64,000 nt of DNA, taken from assembly GCF_001424425.1 (NCBI RefSeq), contig NZ_LMPT01000012.1, forward strand, positions 114,601 to 178,600, in the 5' to 3' direction. Position 1 is the stretch's first letter; the number at the start of each line of letters is the position of its first letter. The notes under the pieces are model-generated. The model had not been told where the DNA came from. It saw only the letters and a list, made by a program, of their open reading frames with translations, and searched no databases. Positions 56,498 through 64,000 of this stretch are shown piece by piece. A program made the translations under genes and the position numbers. This DNA is from Acidovorax sp. Leaf191. GTDB taxonomy: Bacteria > Pseudomonadota > Gammaproteobacteria > Burkholderiales > Burkholderiaceae_C.

Positions 56498-56941
56498 GGA
56501 GTGCTCTCTGGTGACAAGCCGTGCATCAACGGACTGTAAGTTTTGATGCTGCGACAGGTGAAAAGTCACGGTGTAGCCGCGCTCAGATGTTCGGTTGGAT
56601 TGCAACCAGTAGTCGCACTGATACGCACGGATATCCATCCTTTGGCAATTGGACTGCAGGCTACCGCTGACCTCCTTGACTTTTTCCAAACTTGAGCCAA
56701 TCGGAATCTTCTGCAAAAAGCCTGCAGCTACGGCCTGTCCGCCCAGCTTGTCGAGATCGAGCGGCTCTGGATACGATGCTTGGTCAATGTTGAGAGACAG
56801 GAAGTGCATGAAGTCCAGATCTCGCGGTATACAGGCGCAAGCGGACTTCCACCCTGCCGGAGCTAGTGGGGCGAAGAAGGCCATGAGCCCCAGCAGGGCG
56901 ATTGAAATCAAGGCAAAAAAGGTCTTTTGCTTCGCGGGCAT
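56480..56941 (-). CDS. Hypothetical single-helix exported or anchored protein
   Basis: 153 residues, MPAKQKTFFALISIALLGLMAFFAPLAPAG, a hydrophobic N-terminal helix serving as signal or anchor, followed by a soluble domain with five Cys (SACACIPRD, SNCQRMD, YQCDYW). The 3' end overlaps the VOC gene by 18 bases on the opposite strand. AT content is higher than neighbours and codon use is different, suggesting recent acquisition. I do not recognise the family. The domain looks periplasmic with possible disulfides. Confidence 0.65.
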   Translation of the reverse strand: MPAKQKTFFALISIALLGLMAFFAPLAPAGWKSACACIPRDLDFMHFLSLNIDQASYPEPLDLDKLGGQAVAAGFLQKIPIGSSLEKVKEVSGSLQSNCQRMDIRAYQCDYWLQSNRTSERGYTVTFHLSQHQNLQSVDARLVTREHSSKYWF

Positions 56942-56991
56942 CGTGCAGCTATGTTGAAGGCGAATGTGGACTATAGGAGGACCCTGCGGCT

Positions 56992-58446
56992 CTACATCTC
57001 CTCACTCCAGCAATGCCCATCGCGCGCGATCATCGCGCTGGCAGCGCTGGGGCCCCAGCTGCCCGGTGCGTACGGGCGCGGGCCGGCGGGGTCGTTCCTC
57101 CAGTGCTGCAGGATGGGCTCCACCCAGCGCCAGGCTTCTTCCTGCTCGTCGCTGCGCACGAAGAGGTTCAGGCGCCCTGCGATCACGTCGAGCAGCAGGC
57201 GCTCGTAGGCACCCACGCGCTCGGTGCCGAAGCGCTGGTCGAAGTCCAGGTTCAGCGCCACCTGCGACAGCGCGGGCTCGGTCTGGTTCTGGGGGGCACC
57301 CTGGGCCAGCAGGTGCAGCTCCAGGCCGTCCTTGGGCTGCAGGTTGATCACCAGGCGGTTCACCGCGCCGGTGGGCATCTTGAAGATGGGGTGCGGCACG
57401 GGGCGGAAGTTGACGACGATGTGCGCGTCGCGCCCCGCCAGCCGCTTGCCGGTGCGGATGTAGAACGGCACGCCCGCCCAGCGCCAGTTGGAGATCTCGG
57501 TGCGCAGCGCGACGAAGGTCTCGGTGGTGCTGCTGCCGGCCACGCCCTTTTCCTGCAGGTAGCCCGGCACGTTGTGCCCGTGTGTCTTGCCTGCGGCGTA
57601 CTGGCCGCGGATCACGTGCTGGCCGATGGTTTCCATGCTCCAGGGCTTGAGCGACTGCAGCACCTTGAGCTTCTCGTCGCGGATCGCGTTGGCGCTGGAG
57701 TTGATGGGCGGCTCCATGCCGATGGCGCACAGCAGCTGCAGCGCGTGGTTCTGCACCATGTCGCGCAATGCGCCGGTCTGGTCGTAGAAGGCGCCGCGCG
57801 TTTCCACGCCCAGCTCTTCGGCGATGGTGATCTGGATGTTGGCGATGTGCTCGCGCCGCCACAGGGGCTCGAACAGCGCGTTGCCGAAGCGCATCGCAAA
57901 CAGGTTCTGCACCGACGGCTTGCCCAGGTAGTGGTCGATGCGAAAGACCTGCTCTTCCTTGAGCACGCGGCGCAGCGTGTCGTTGATGGCCTGGTTCGAC
58001 TTCAGGTCGTGGCCCAGCGGCTTTTCCAGCACCACGCGGGTGCTGGGGCCGTTCAGGCCGACGGCGGCGATCTGCTCGCACACGTTGGTGAACAGGCTGG
58101 GGGCCGTGGCCACGTACATCACCACCGTGTCGGCGCCGCGTTCCTGCAGCACGCCGGCCAGGCGGGCGTAGTCCTGCGTTTGCGACAGGTCCATGCGCAG
58201 GTAGTGCAGCAGCGCGCCGAAGCGCTCGAACTCGTCCGGGGTGGGGCGCTTGGCCAGGTCCACGCTGTCGAAGCGGGACTGGATCAGGCTGCGGTATTGT
58301 TCGTCGCTCAGCTCGTCGCGCGCCACCGCAATGATGCGGCCCCCCTCGGGCAAGGTCCCGTGGCGAAAGGCCTGAAAGAGCGCGGGCATGAGCTTGCGCC
58401 AGGCCAGATCGCCGGTGCCTCCAAACAGGACGAGGTCAAAACTCAT
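56992..58446 (-). CDS. zwf: Glucose-6-phosphate 1-dehydrogenase
   Basis: 484 residues. NADP-binding GGTGDLAWRK at 9-18, substrate motif RIDHYLGK at 169-176, and EKPLGHDL at 141-148. Oxidises glucose 6-phosphate to 6-phosphoglucono-lactone, entry to the Entner-Doudoroff and oxidative pentose phosphate routes. Start ATG at 58446 is unambiguous (MSFDLVLFGG). Divergent from pgi with a 212-base gap that contains a perfect palindromic candidate HexR site. No pgl or eda gene follows it here, unlike in many relatives. Confidence 0.97.
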   Translation of the reverse strand: MSFDLVLFGGTGDLAWRKLMPALFQAFRHGTLPEGGRIIAVARDELSDEQYRSLIQSRFDSVDLAKRPTPDEFERFGALLHYLRMDLSQTQDYARLAGVLQERGADTVVMYVATAPSLFTNVCEQIAAVGLNGPSTRVVLEKPLGHDLKSNQAINDTLRRVLKEEQVFRIDHYLGKPSVQNLFAMRFGNALFEPLWRREHIANIQITIAEELGVETRGAFYDQTGALRDMVQNHALQLLCAIGMEPPINSSANAIRDEKLKVLQSLKPWSMETIGQHVIRGQYAAGKTHGHNVPGYLQEKGVAGSSTTETFVALRTEISNWRWAGVPFYIRTGKRLAGRDAHIVVNFRPVPHPIFKMPTGAVNRLVINLQPKDGLELHLLAQGAPQNQTEPALSQVALNLDFDQRFGTERVGAYERLLLDVIAGRLNLFVRSDEQEEAWRWVEPILQHWRNDPAGPRPYAPGSWGPSAASAMIARDGHCWSEEM

Positions 58447-58516
58447 GGGGTCTCCGTATCAGTGGTGTGGGTGGTGTGCACGCAGTCCTGCTGAGGGCCA
58501 TGTGCAGGCTCGAAAT

Positions 58517-58531
58517 TGTAATCTCGTTACA
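58517..58531 (+). promoter_or_regulatory. Candidate HexR operator 5 (zwf/pgi), perfect palindrome
   Basis: TGTAATCTCGTTACA with perfect TGTAA/TTACA arms. It lies 71 bases upstream of zwf and 128 bases upstream of pgi, the divergent promoter region. This is the best-formed member of the motif set in the window. Confidence 0.7.
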
Positions 58532-58604
58532 TCAGAATGTGTAGGTGCAAAGGCCGTAGAACGATTTATGACAGTTCGGCTGCCAAAAGGTATCGAACAA
58601 ATTA

Positions 58605-58619
58605 GGTAATCAAGTTACT
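58605..58619 (-). promoter_or_regulatory. Candidate HexR operator 6 (pgi side)
   Basis: On the minus strand AGTAACTTGATTACC, resembling TGTAACTCGATAACC. It lies 40 bases before pgi. Confidence 0.5.
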
Positions 58620-58658
58620 ATCTCGCCGCGTGTTCTTTTACCTCTCGTGAATTCCACC

Positions 58659-60221
<1,563 letters not shown>

Positions 60222-60313
60222 TCTGAAGTGCAGGGCAGGGCGCACGCGCCCTGCCTTCGTTCCATCGCCGCCCATTGCCGCCCACGGCCGCCCATTTGCC
60301 GACCATTCCCATC

Positions 60314-60450
60314 CCGTTCAGGCTGAGCCTGTCGAAGCCCCGCGCAGCGCTTCATCCAGCACGCAACCCGACCCCTCAAAACAAACATCCGTTCACGCCG
60401 CGCTGTGTCGAAGCGATGGGCCAAGGCTTCGACGAGCTCAGCCCGAACGG
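60314..60450. repeat. Inverted pair of the TTCGACAAGCTCAGCCC element
   Basis: Two 26-base copies facing each other: 60314-60339 (CCGTTCAGGCTGAGCCTGTC..., diverged) and 60425-60450 (GGCTTCGACGAGCTCAGCCC...). They bound a 137-base unit. A further copy lies at 18841-18866 between gspI and gspJ. The element is common in betaproteobacterial genomes. Its right end is three bases before the ribosome site of the next gene. Confidence 0.8.
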
Positions 60451-60467
60451 TCCAGGAGATTTTCACC

Positions 60468-61688
60468 ATGACTGCCCCCCTGCCGGACTTCCGATCGCCC
60501 ACCTTTCTGCGCCAGCATCTGCGCGACACCATGGCGTTCTACGACCCGGTGGCGACCGACCCGAGTGGCGGCCTGTACCACTTCTTCCTGGACGACGGCA
60601 CGGTGTACGACACGCGCACCCGCCACCTCGTCAGCGCCACACGCTTCGTGGTCACGCACGCCATGCTGTACCGCACCACGGGCGAGGCGCGCTACCAGGC
60701 CGGCATGCGGCACGCGCTGCAGTTCGTGCGCGACGCTTTTCTGGACCCTGCCACGGGCGGCTACGCATGGCTGATCGACTGGCACGATGGCCGCGCCACC
60801 GTGCTCGATGCCACGCGGCACTGCTACGGCATGGCCTTCGTGATGCTGGCGTACGCGCGCGCGTTCGAGGCGGGTGTGCCCGAGGCGCGCGCCTGGCTGG
60901 CCGAGGCCTTCGACACGGCCGAGCGCCACTTCTGGCAGCCCTCGCAAGGCCTCTATGCCGACGAGTCTTCGCCCGACTGGGCGCTGACCGGTTACCGCGG
61001 CCAGAACGCCAACATGCACGCCTGCGAGGCGATGATCTCGGCCTTTCGCGCCACGGGCGAGCAACGCTATATCGAGCGCGCCGAGCAGCTTGCCCAAGGC
61101 ATCTGCCAGCGGCAAGCGGCCCTGTCGGACCGCGCATCGGCCCCCGCCGCCGAAGGCTGGGTGTGGGAGCACTACCAGGCGGACTGGTCGGTGGACTGGG
61201 AATACAACCGCCACGACCGCACCAATATCTTCCGCCCCTGGGGCTACCAGGTCGGCCACCAGACCGAATGGGCCAAGCTGCTGCTGCAACTGGACGCCCT
61301 GGCGCCCGCCGACTGGCACCTGCCCTGCGCACGATTCCTGTTCGACGACGCCTTGGCCAAGGGCTGGGATGCCGTGCATGGCGGCATCGTCTACGGCATG
61401 GCGCCGGATGGCAGCATCTGCGACGACGGCAAGTACCACTGGGTCCAGGCCGAAAGCATGGCCGCCGCCGCCGTGCTGGCCGTGCGCACCGGCGAGCCGC
61501 AGTACTGGGACTGGTACTACCGCATCTGGAGCTACTGTTGGGAGCACTTCGTGGACCACGAGCACGGCGCGTGGTTCCGCATCCTCGACGGCGCCAACCG
61601 CAACCACACGCGTGAAAAGAGCAACGCGGGCAAGGTGGACTATCACAACATGGGGGCGGTTTATGACGTTTTGTTGGCGATCGGTTAA
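60468..61688 (+). CDS. AGE-family epimerase/isomerase (mannose isomerase-like)
   Basis: 406 residues from ATG 60468, with CAGGAGA upstream. Alpha/alpha-barrel of N-acylglucosamine 2-epimerase type: RHLVSATRFVVTHAML, DWHDGRATVLDATRHCYGMAFV, YRGQNANMHACEAMI, YQVGHQTEWAKLLL and the KYHWVQAESMAAAA block with catalytic His positions. The subgroup matches YihS/mannose isomerase, which interconvert mannose, fructose and glucose, rather than GlcNAc epimerase. With the sugar porin and glk nearby, it may convert mannose or fructose into glucose-pathway substrates. No HexR site was found before it. The following 61689-61858 is AT-rich with no gene. Confidence 0.88.
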   Translation: MTAPLPDFRSPTFLRQHLRDTMAFYDPVATDPSGGLYHFFLDDGTVYDTRTRHLVSATRFVVTHAMLYRTTGEARYQAGMRHALQFVRDAFLDPATGGYAWLIDWHDGRATVLDATRHCYGMAFVMLAYARAFEAGVPEARAWLAEAFDTAERHFWQPSQGLYADESSPDWALTGYRGQNANMHACEAMISAFRATGEQRYIERAEQLAQGICQRQAALSDRASAPAAEGWVWEHYQADWSVDWEYNRHDRTNIFRPWGYQVGHQTEWAKLLLQLDALAPADWHLPCARFLFDDALAKGWDAVHGGIVYGMAPDGSICDDGKYHWVQAESMAAAAVLAVRTGEPQYWDWYYRIWSYCWEHFVDHEHGAWFRILDGANRNHTREKSNAGKVDYHNMGAVYDVLLAIG

Positions 61689-61858
61689 CCGTGCCGGAGT
61701 GTGAAAGTTAATTTTTCAACACTCCTGATTATGAAGGTATCGATTAATTCTGTGGCCGAAGTTGGACGAAAGTGCTGAGTTTGAAAATCTGAAGATTTTT
61801 TTCTCTTCTCCTGTGCCAGTGGTTTGCTAGAGTGCGCATTTCTTAAAGATTAAGTTCA

Positions 61859-62365
61859 ATGACACGCCCTAGAAGACCGGTTTTTAACCATGCATGGCGC
61901 GCTTTCATGACGGTTCGTGTTCCCGTCAAAGAGGTCGGGCGCAAGATTGGCGGTATGGTTTACAAAAACACTGAGCTTGATCCAAAGCTCGGTGGCTTTC
62001 AAAATGCTTGTGCCATCAGAATGAGCTATGTTCTGAATATGACTGGCTTTCCCATCCCCAAGGGGCAGTCATACAAGTCAGTCAGCGGTGCAGATGGTCA
62101 GCAGTATCTGTACCGTGTGTCAGAGATGATGGCCTATTTGGAACAGACTTTTGGCAGACCTGACAAGTCTGTGCGGGCGCCAAAGACAACCGACTTTCAT
62201 GGGCTGAAGGGCATCATCGTCGTCAAAGGGCAGGGCTGGGCCAATGCGGTGGGGCATATCACGCTGTGGGATGGGGTCAAATGTTCTGATAGTTGCCATT
62301 TGATGGCAGACCCTGACAGTGGTCCGTTTGTGCCTGATATTGGATTGCTCTGGATCTTGTCATGA
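61859..62365 (+). CDS. tae4: Type VI secretion amidase effector Tae4
   Basis: 168 residues. Tae4-family murein amidase that cuts the gamma-D-Glu-mDAP bond in rival cells after T6SS injection. Catalytic Cys51 in NACAIRMSYVLN, His133 in NAVGHITLWDG and Asp138; the CSDSC pair (Cys142, Cys146) matches the disulfide that controls the active-site loop in known Tae4. No signal peptide, as expected for T6SS cargo. Its stop overlaps the immunity gene by four bases (ATGA). Lower GC than neighbours points to horizontal transfer. No T6SS structural gene or VgrG is in this window. Confidence 0.92.
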   Translation: MTRPRRPVFNHAWRAFMTVRVPVKEVGRKIGGMVYKNTELDPKLGGFQNACAIRMSYVLNMTGFPIPKGQSYKSVSGADGQQYLYRVSEMMAYLEQTFGRPDKSVRAPKTTDFHGLKGIIVVKGQGWANAVGHITLWDGVKCSDSCHLMADPDSGPFVPDIGLLWILS

Positions 62366-62742
62366 AAGCACTTTTTATTGCGCTTGCGCTGATAGCATGG
62401 ATAACGCCACCGGCATTTGCACGGCCTTTGGCGCAGACGAGTCAATACTCCCAGAAAACACTGCTGAAGAACTGGGCCCTCAGCATTTGTCTGGCGCAGG
62501 TGGCGCAAGATGAACGCACTGCGCAGGACGCCGCGTCAACGGCTGGCGCCTACCTGGAGTTTGGCCACCAAGATTTGGTGGTGTATGAGCAGATCAGGGC
62601 ACTGGTTGCCAAGTATGTTGCGCTCCAATATGGCGGGTCAGTGCCCTCTGAGTTCAAGACCATGAAATGCATTGATCTATTTCACAGCAAAGAGTTGGAT
62701 CAACTGACCGCCAGGGCAACAGTCAAAAAGTCGAAGCAGTAA
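62362..62742 (+). CDS. tai4: Type VI secretion amidase immunity protein Tai4
   Basis: 126 residues with a clear signal peptide (MKALFIALALIAWITPPAFA), so periplasmic, where it binds and blocks Tae4 from sibling cells. The motif KTLLKNWALSICLA and the second Cys in MKCIDLF match the Tai4 family. Overlap with tae4 and matching low GC show the two move as a unit. Its 3' end overlaps the opposite-strand SMP-30 gene by 20 bases. Confidence 0.88.
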   Translation: MKALFIALALIAWITPPAFARPLAQTSQYSQKTLLKNWALSICLAQVAQDERTAQDAASTAGAYLEFGHQDLVVYEQIRALVAKYVALQYGGSVPSEFKTMKCIDLFHSKELDQLTARATVKKSKQ

Positions 62743-63643
62743 ATTTCTGAACAGCGAGTCCAGTCGTATCAACTGCCACGCTGAACAGCGACCCCGCGGG
62801 CACCTCAGCCTCCTGCTCTTCCACAGGCCGCCCGGCCCGCGCCGACGTGATGTACAGCGTGCGCAAATCCTCCCCGCCAAAACACACCATGGTCGGGCAC
62901 TGAACCGGCACGGCGACGCGCTGCAGCACATCGCCTGTCGGAGACAGCTGCAGCACGCAGGCGCCTTCGTACATCGCCACCCAGTAGTTGCCCTCCACAT
63001 CCACCGCCGCGCCGTCCGGCCGGCCTCCGTAGGGCTGGCCGTCCACCTTGCGGTCGAAATGCACCCAGGGTCGGCGGTGGGTGATCGCACCGGTGGCCAG
63101 GTCGAAGTCAAAGCGGTCGATGCGGTGCTCGGGCGTGTTGGACCAGTACATCACACGGTTGTCGGGGCTGAAGGCCAGGCCGTTGGCGGTGAAGTTGTCG
63201 CCGGCCATGTGCCGCACGGTGTAGCCGGTGCCATCTGCAGCCGCCGACAGGCACCACAGGGCCGCGTCGGGCGCGGTGCGCGGGGTGATCATCGAGCCCG
63301 CCCAGAAGCGGCCTGCCGCATCGCAGCGGCCGTCGTTCAGGCGCAGGCGCCGGGTGTCGTGCTGGTCCGGCGGCAGCAGCGCCAGCAGGGTGAGGTCGCC
63401 GCTGGCGGTGTCGAGTTGGTAGAAGCCGTCCCGTAACCCGATTACGATGTTTCCGCCTGCCGAGGGCGCGCAGCATGCGGGCTCGCTCGGGGTCTTCCAC
63501 TGGCGGTGCTCTCCGCTCACGGGGTTCCAGGCATTCACCGTGTGTCCCTGAATGTCACACCAGTAAAGGGATTTTTCCTCGGGGTGCCAGAAAGGGGATT
63601 CGCCCAGTTCGGACGGCGGAAGGGGCAGGCGCTCAAGGGTCAT
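62723..63643 (-). CDS. SMP-30/gluconolactonase family protein
   Basis: 306 residues from ATG 63643 (MTLERLPLPPSELGESPFWH). Six-bladed beta-propeller with metal ligands: LGESPFWHPEEKSLYWCDI, LNDGRCDAAGRFWAGSM and NGLAFSPDNRVMYWSNT, GGRPDGAAVDVEGNYWVA. The family hydrolyses sugar lactones such as gluconolactone. No signal peptide, so cytoplasmic. It is divergent from edd with a HexR-like site between and may supply lactonase activity where no pgl is seen. The 20-base overlap with tai4 suggests that the insertion trimmed its 3' flank. Confidence 0.93.
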   Translation of the reverse strand: MTLERLPLPPSELGESPFWHPEEKSLYWCDIQGHTVNAWNPVSGEHRQWKTPSEPACCAPSAGGNIVIGLRDGFYQLDTASGDLTLLALLPPDQHDTRRLRLNDGRCDAAGRFWAGSMITPRTAPDAALWCLSAAADGTGYTVRHMAGDNFTANGLAFSPDNRVMYWSNTPEHRIDRFDFDLATGAITHRRPWVHFDRKVDGQPYGGRPDGAAVDVEGNYWVAMYEGACVLQLSPTGDVLQRVAVPVQCPTMVCFGGEDLRTLYITSARAGRPVEEQEAEVPAGSLFSVAVDTTGLAVQKFTASTF

Positions 63644-63658
63644 GGGTTGAAGTGCGGT

Positions 63659-63673
63659 GGTTATCGAGTTACA
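63659..63673 (-). promoter_or_regulatory. Candidate HexR operator 7 (SMP-30/edd)
   Basis: On the minus strand TGTAACTCGATAACC, nearly identical to the site at 49005. It lies 16 bases from the SMP-30 start and 68 bases before edd, in the divergent promoter region. Confidence 0.65.
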
Positions 63674-63740
63674 TTCTAGGGCCCAGAACAGGGCCTGTGC
63701 ACAGGCCTTTTCCCTCCTTTCCCCACCGATGGAGCATCCC

Positions 63741-64000
63741 ATGCATTCAGTCGTAGCGCGCGTGACGGCTCGCATCATCCAGCGCAGCGTGGACACGCGG
63801 GCCGCCTATCTGGCCGGTGTCGACGCCATGATCCAGCGCAAGCCCCCGCAAGACCGCATGGGCTGCGCCAATCTGGCCCACGCGTACGCAGCGCTGCCCG
63901 GCGCCGAGAAGTTCAAGGTCACCGTCGAAAAGGCGCCCAACATCGGCATCGTGACGGCTTACAACGACATGCTGTCGGCCCACCAGCCGTACCAAAGTTA
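63741..64000 (+). CDS. edd: Phosphogluconate dehydratase Edd, N-terminal part (truncated by window end)
   Basis: The first 86 codons are visible: MHSVVARVTARIIQRSVDTR ... RMGCANLAHAYAALPGAEK ... IGIVTAYNDMLSAHQPY. This matches the start of 6-phosphogluconate dehydratase, including the first Fe-S cluster region NDMLSAHQPY. It turns 6-phosphogluconate into 2-keto-3-deoxy-6-phosphogluconate, the inducer of HexR. GGAG precedes the ATG. The remaining three quarters lie outside the window; eda probably follows. Confidence 0.95.
   Translation, partial: MHSVVARVTARIIQRSVDTRAAYLAGVDAMIQRKPPQDRMGCANLAHAYAALPGAEKFKVTVEKAPNIGIVTAYNDMLSAHQPYQS

Overview
The window is a GC-rich chromosomal segment from a betaproteobacterium of the family Comamonadaceae, most likely Acidovorax or a close relative. 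Supporting signs are the ftsZ-lpxC order, an Omp32-type anion porin, the Entner-Doudoroff/HexR gene set, and a palindromic intergenic repeat (GCTAT...TAGCTGCTAGCGCTT...) that I recognise from Comamonadaceae genomes. The species call is inference. No rRNA, tRNA, CRISPR array or transposase was seen.

Layout. 1-1.8 kb: 3' end of ftsZ, lpxC, and a 58-residue membrane protein. 1.8-4.1 kb: TPP riboswitch and thiC. 4.3-8.4 kb: a methyl-accepting chemotaxis protein and a large EF-hand membrane protein. 8.7-21.1 kb: a type II secretion cluster on the minus strand (gspG-H-I-J-K-L-M-N-D-E) with gspC divergent. gspF is not in it, gspD carries a C-terminal SPOR domain, and two low-GC genes of unknown function sit between gspD and gspE. 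21.2-25.9 kb: cobC/cobS, ilvA, an OsmC-family protein and coq7. 26.2-27.2 kb: a strongly codon-biased porin. 27.8-36.8 kb: a peptide-type ABC transporter with two binding-protein paralogues and an embedded M20 amidohydrolase. 37.0-40.0 kb: a large protein of unknown fold followed by a CesT-type type III secretion chaperone, a candidate orphan effector/chaperone pair.

40.0-64.0 kb is a sugar-catabolism island. It holds hexR, an AfuABC-like (sugar-phosphate type) ABC transporter followed by transaldolase, a two-component system divergent from a glucose-type ABC transporter (gtsABCD-like) with a LamB-family porin, then glk, a VOC protein, zwf divergent from pgi, an AGE-family isomerase, an SMP-30 lactonase and the start of edd. 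Together these take up hexoses or hexose phosphates and feed them through glucose 6-phosphate and 6-phosphogluconate into the Entner-Doudoroff pathway, with pgi and tal linking to fructose 6-phosphate and the pentose phosphates. A recurring 15-bp motif of the form TGTAAYTNNNNTACC/ACA lies before hexR/afu, gts, zwf/pgi and SMP-30/edd and is proposed as the HexR operator. A low-GC T6SS amidase effector/immunity pair (Tae4/Tai4) is inserted between the AGE and SMP-30 genes.

Several families of intergenic repeats are scattered through the window, some touching stop codons, one separating gspI from gspJ and one acting as a probable terminator after tal.
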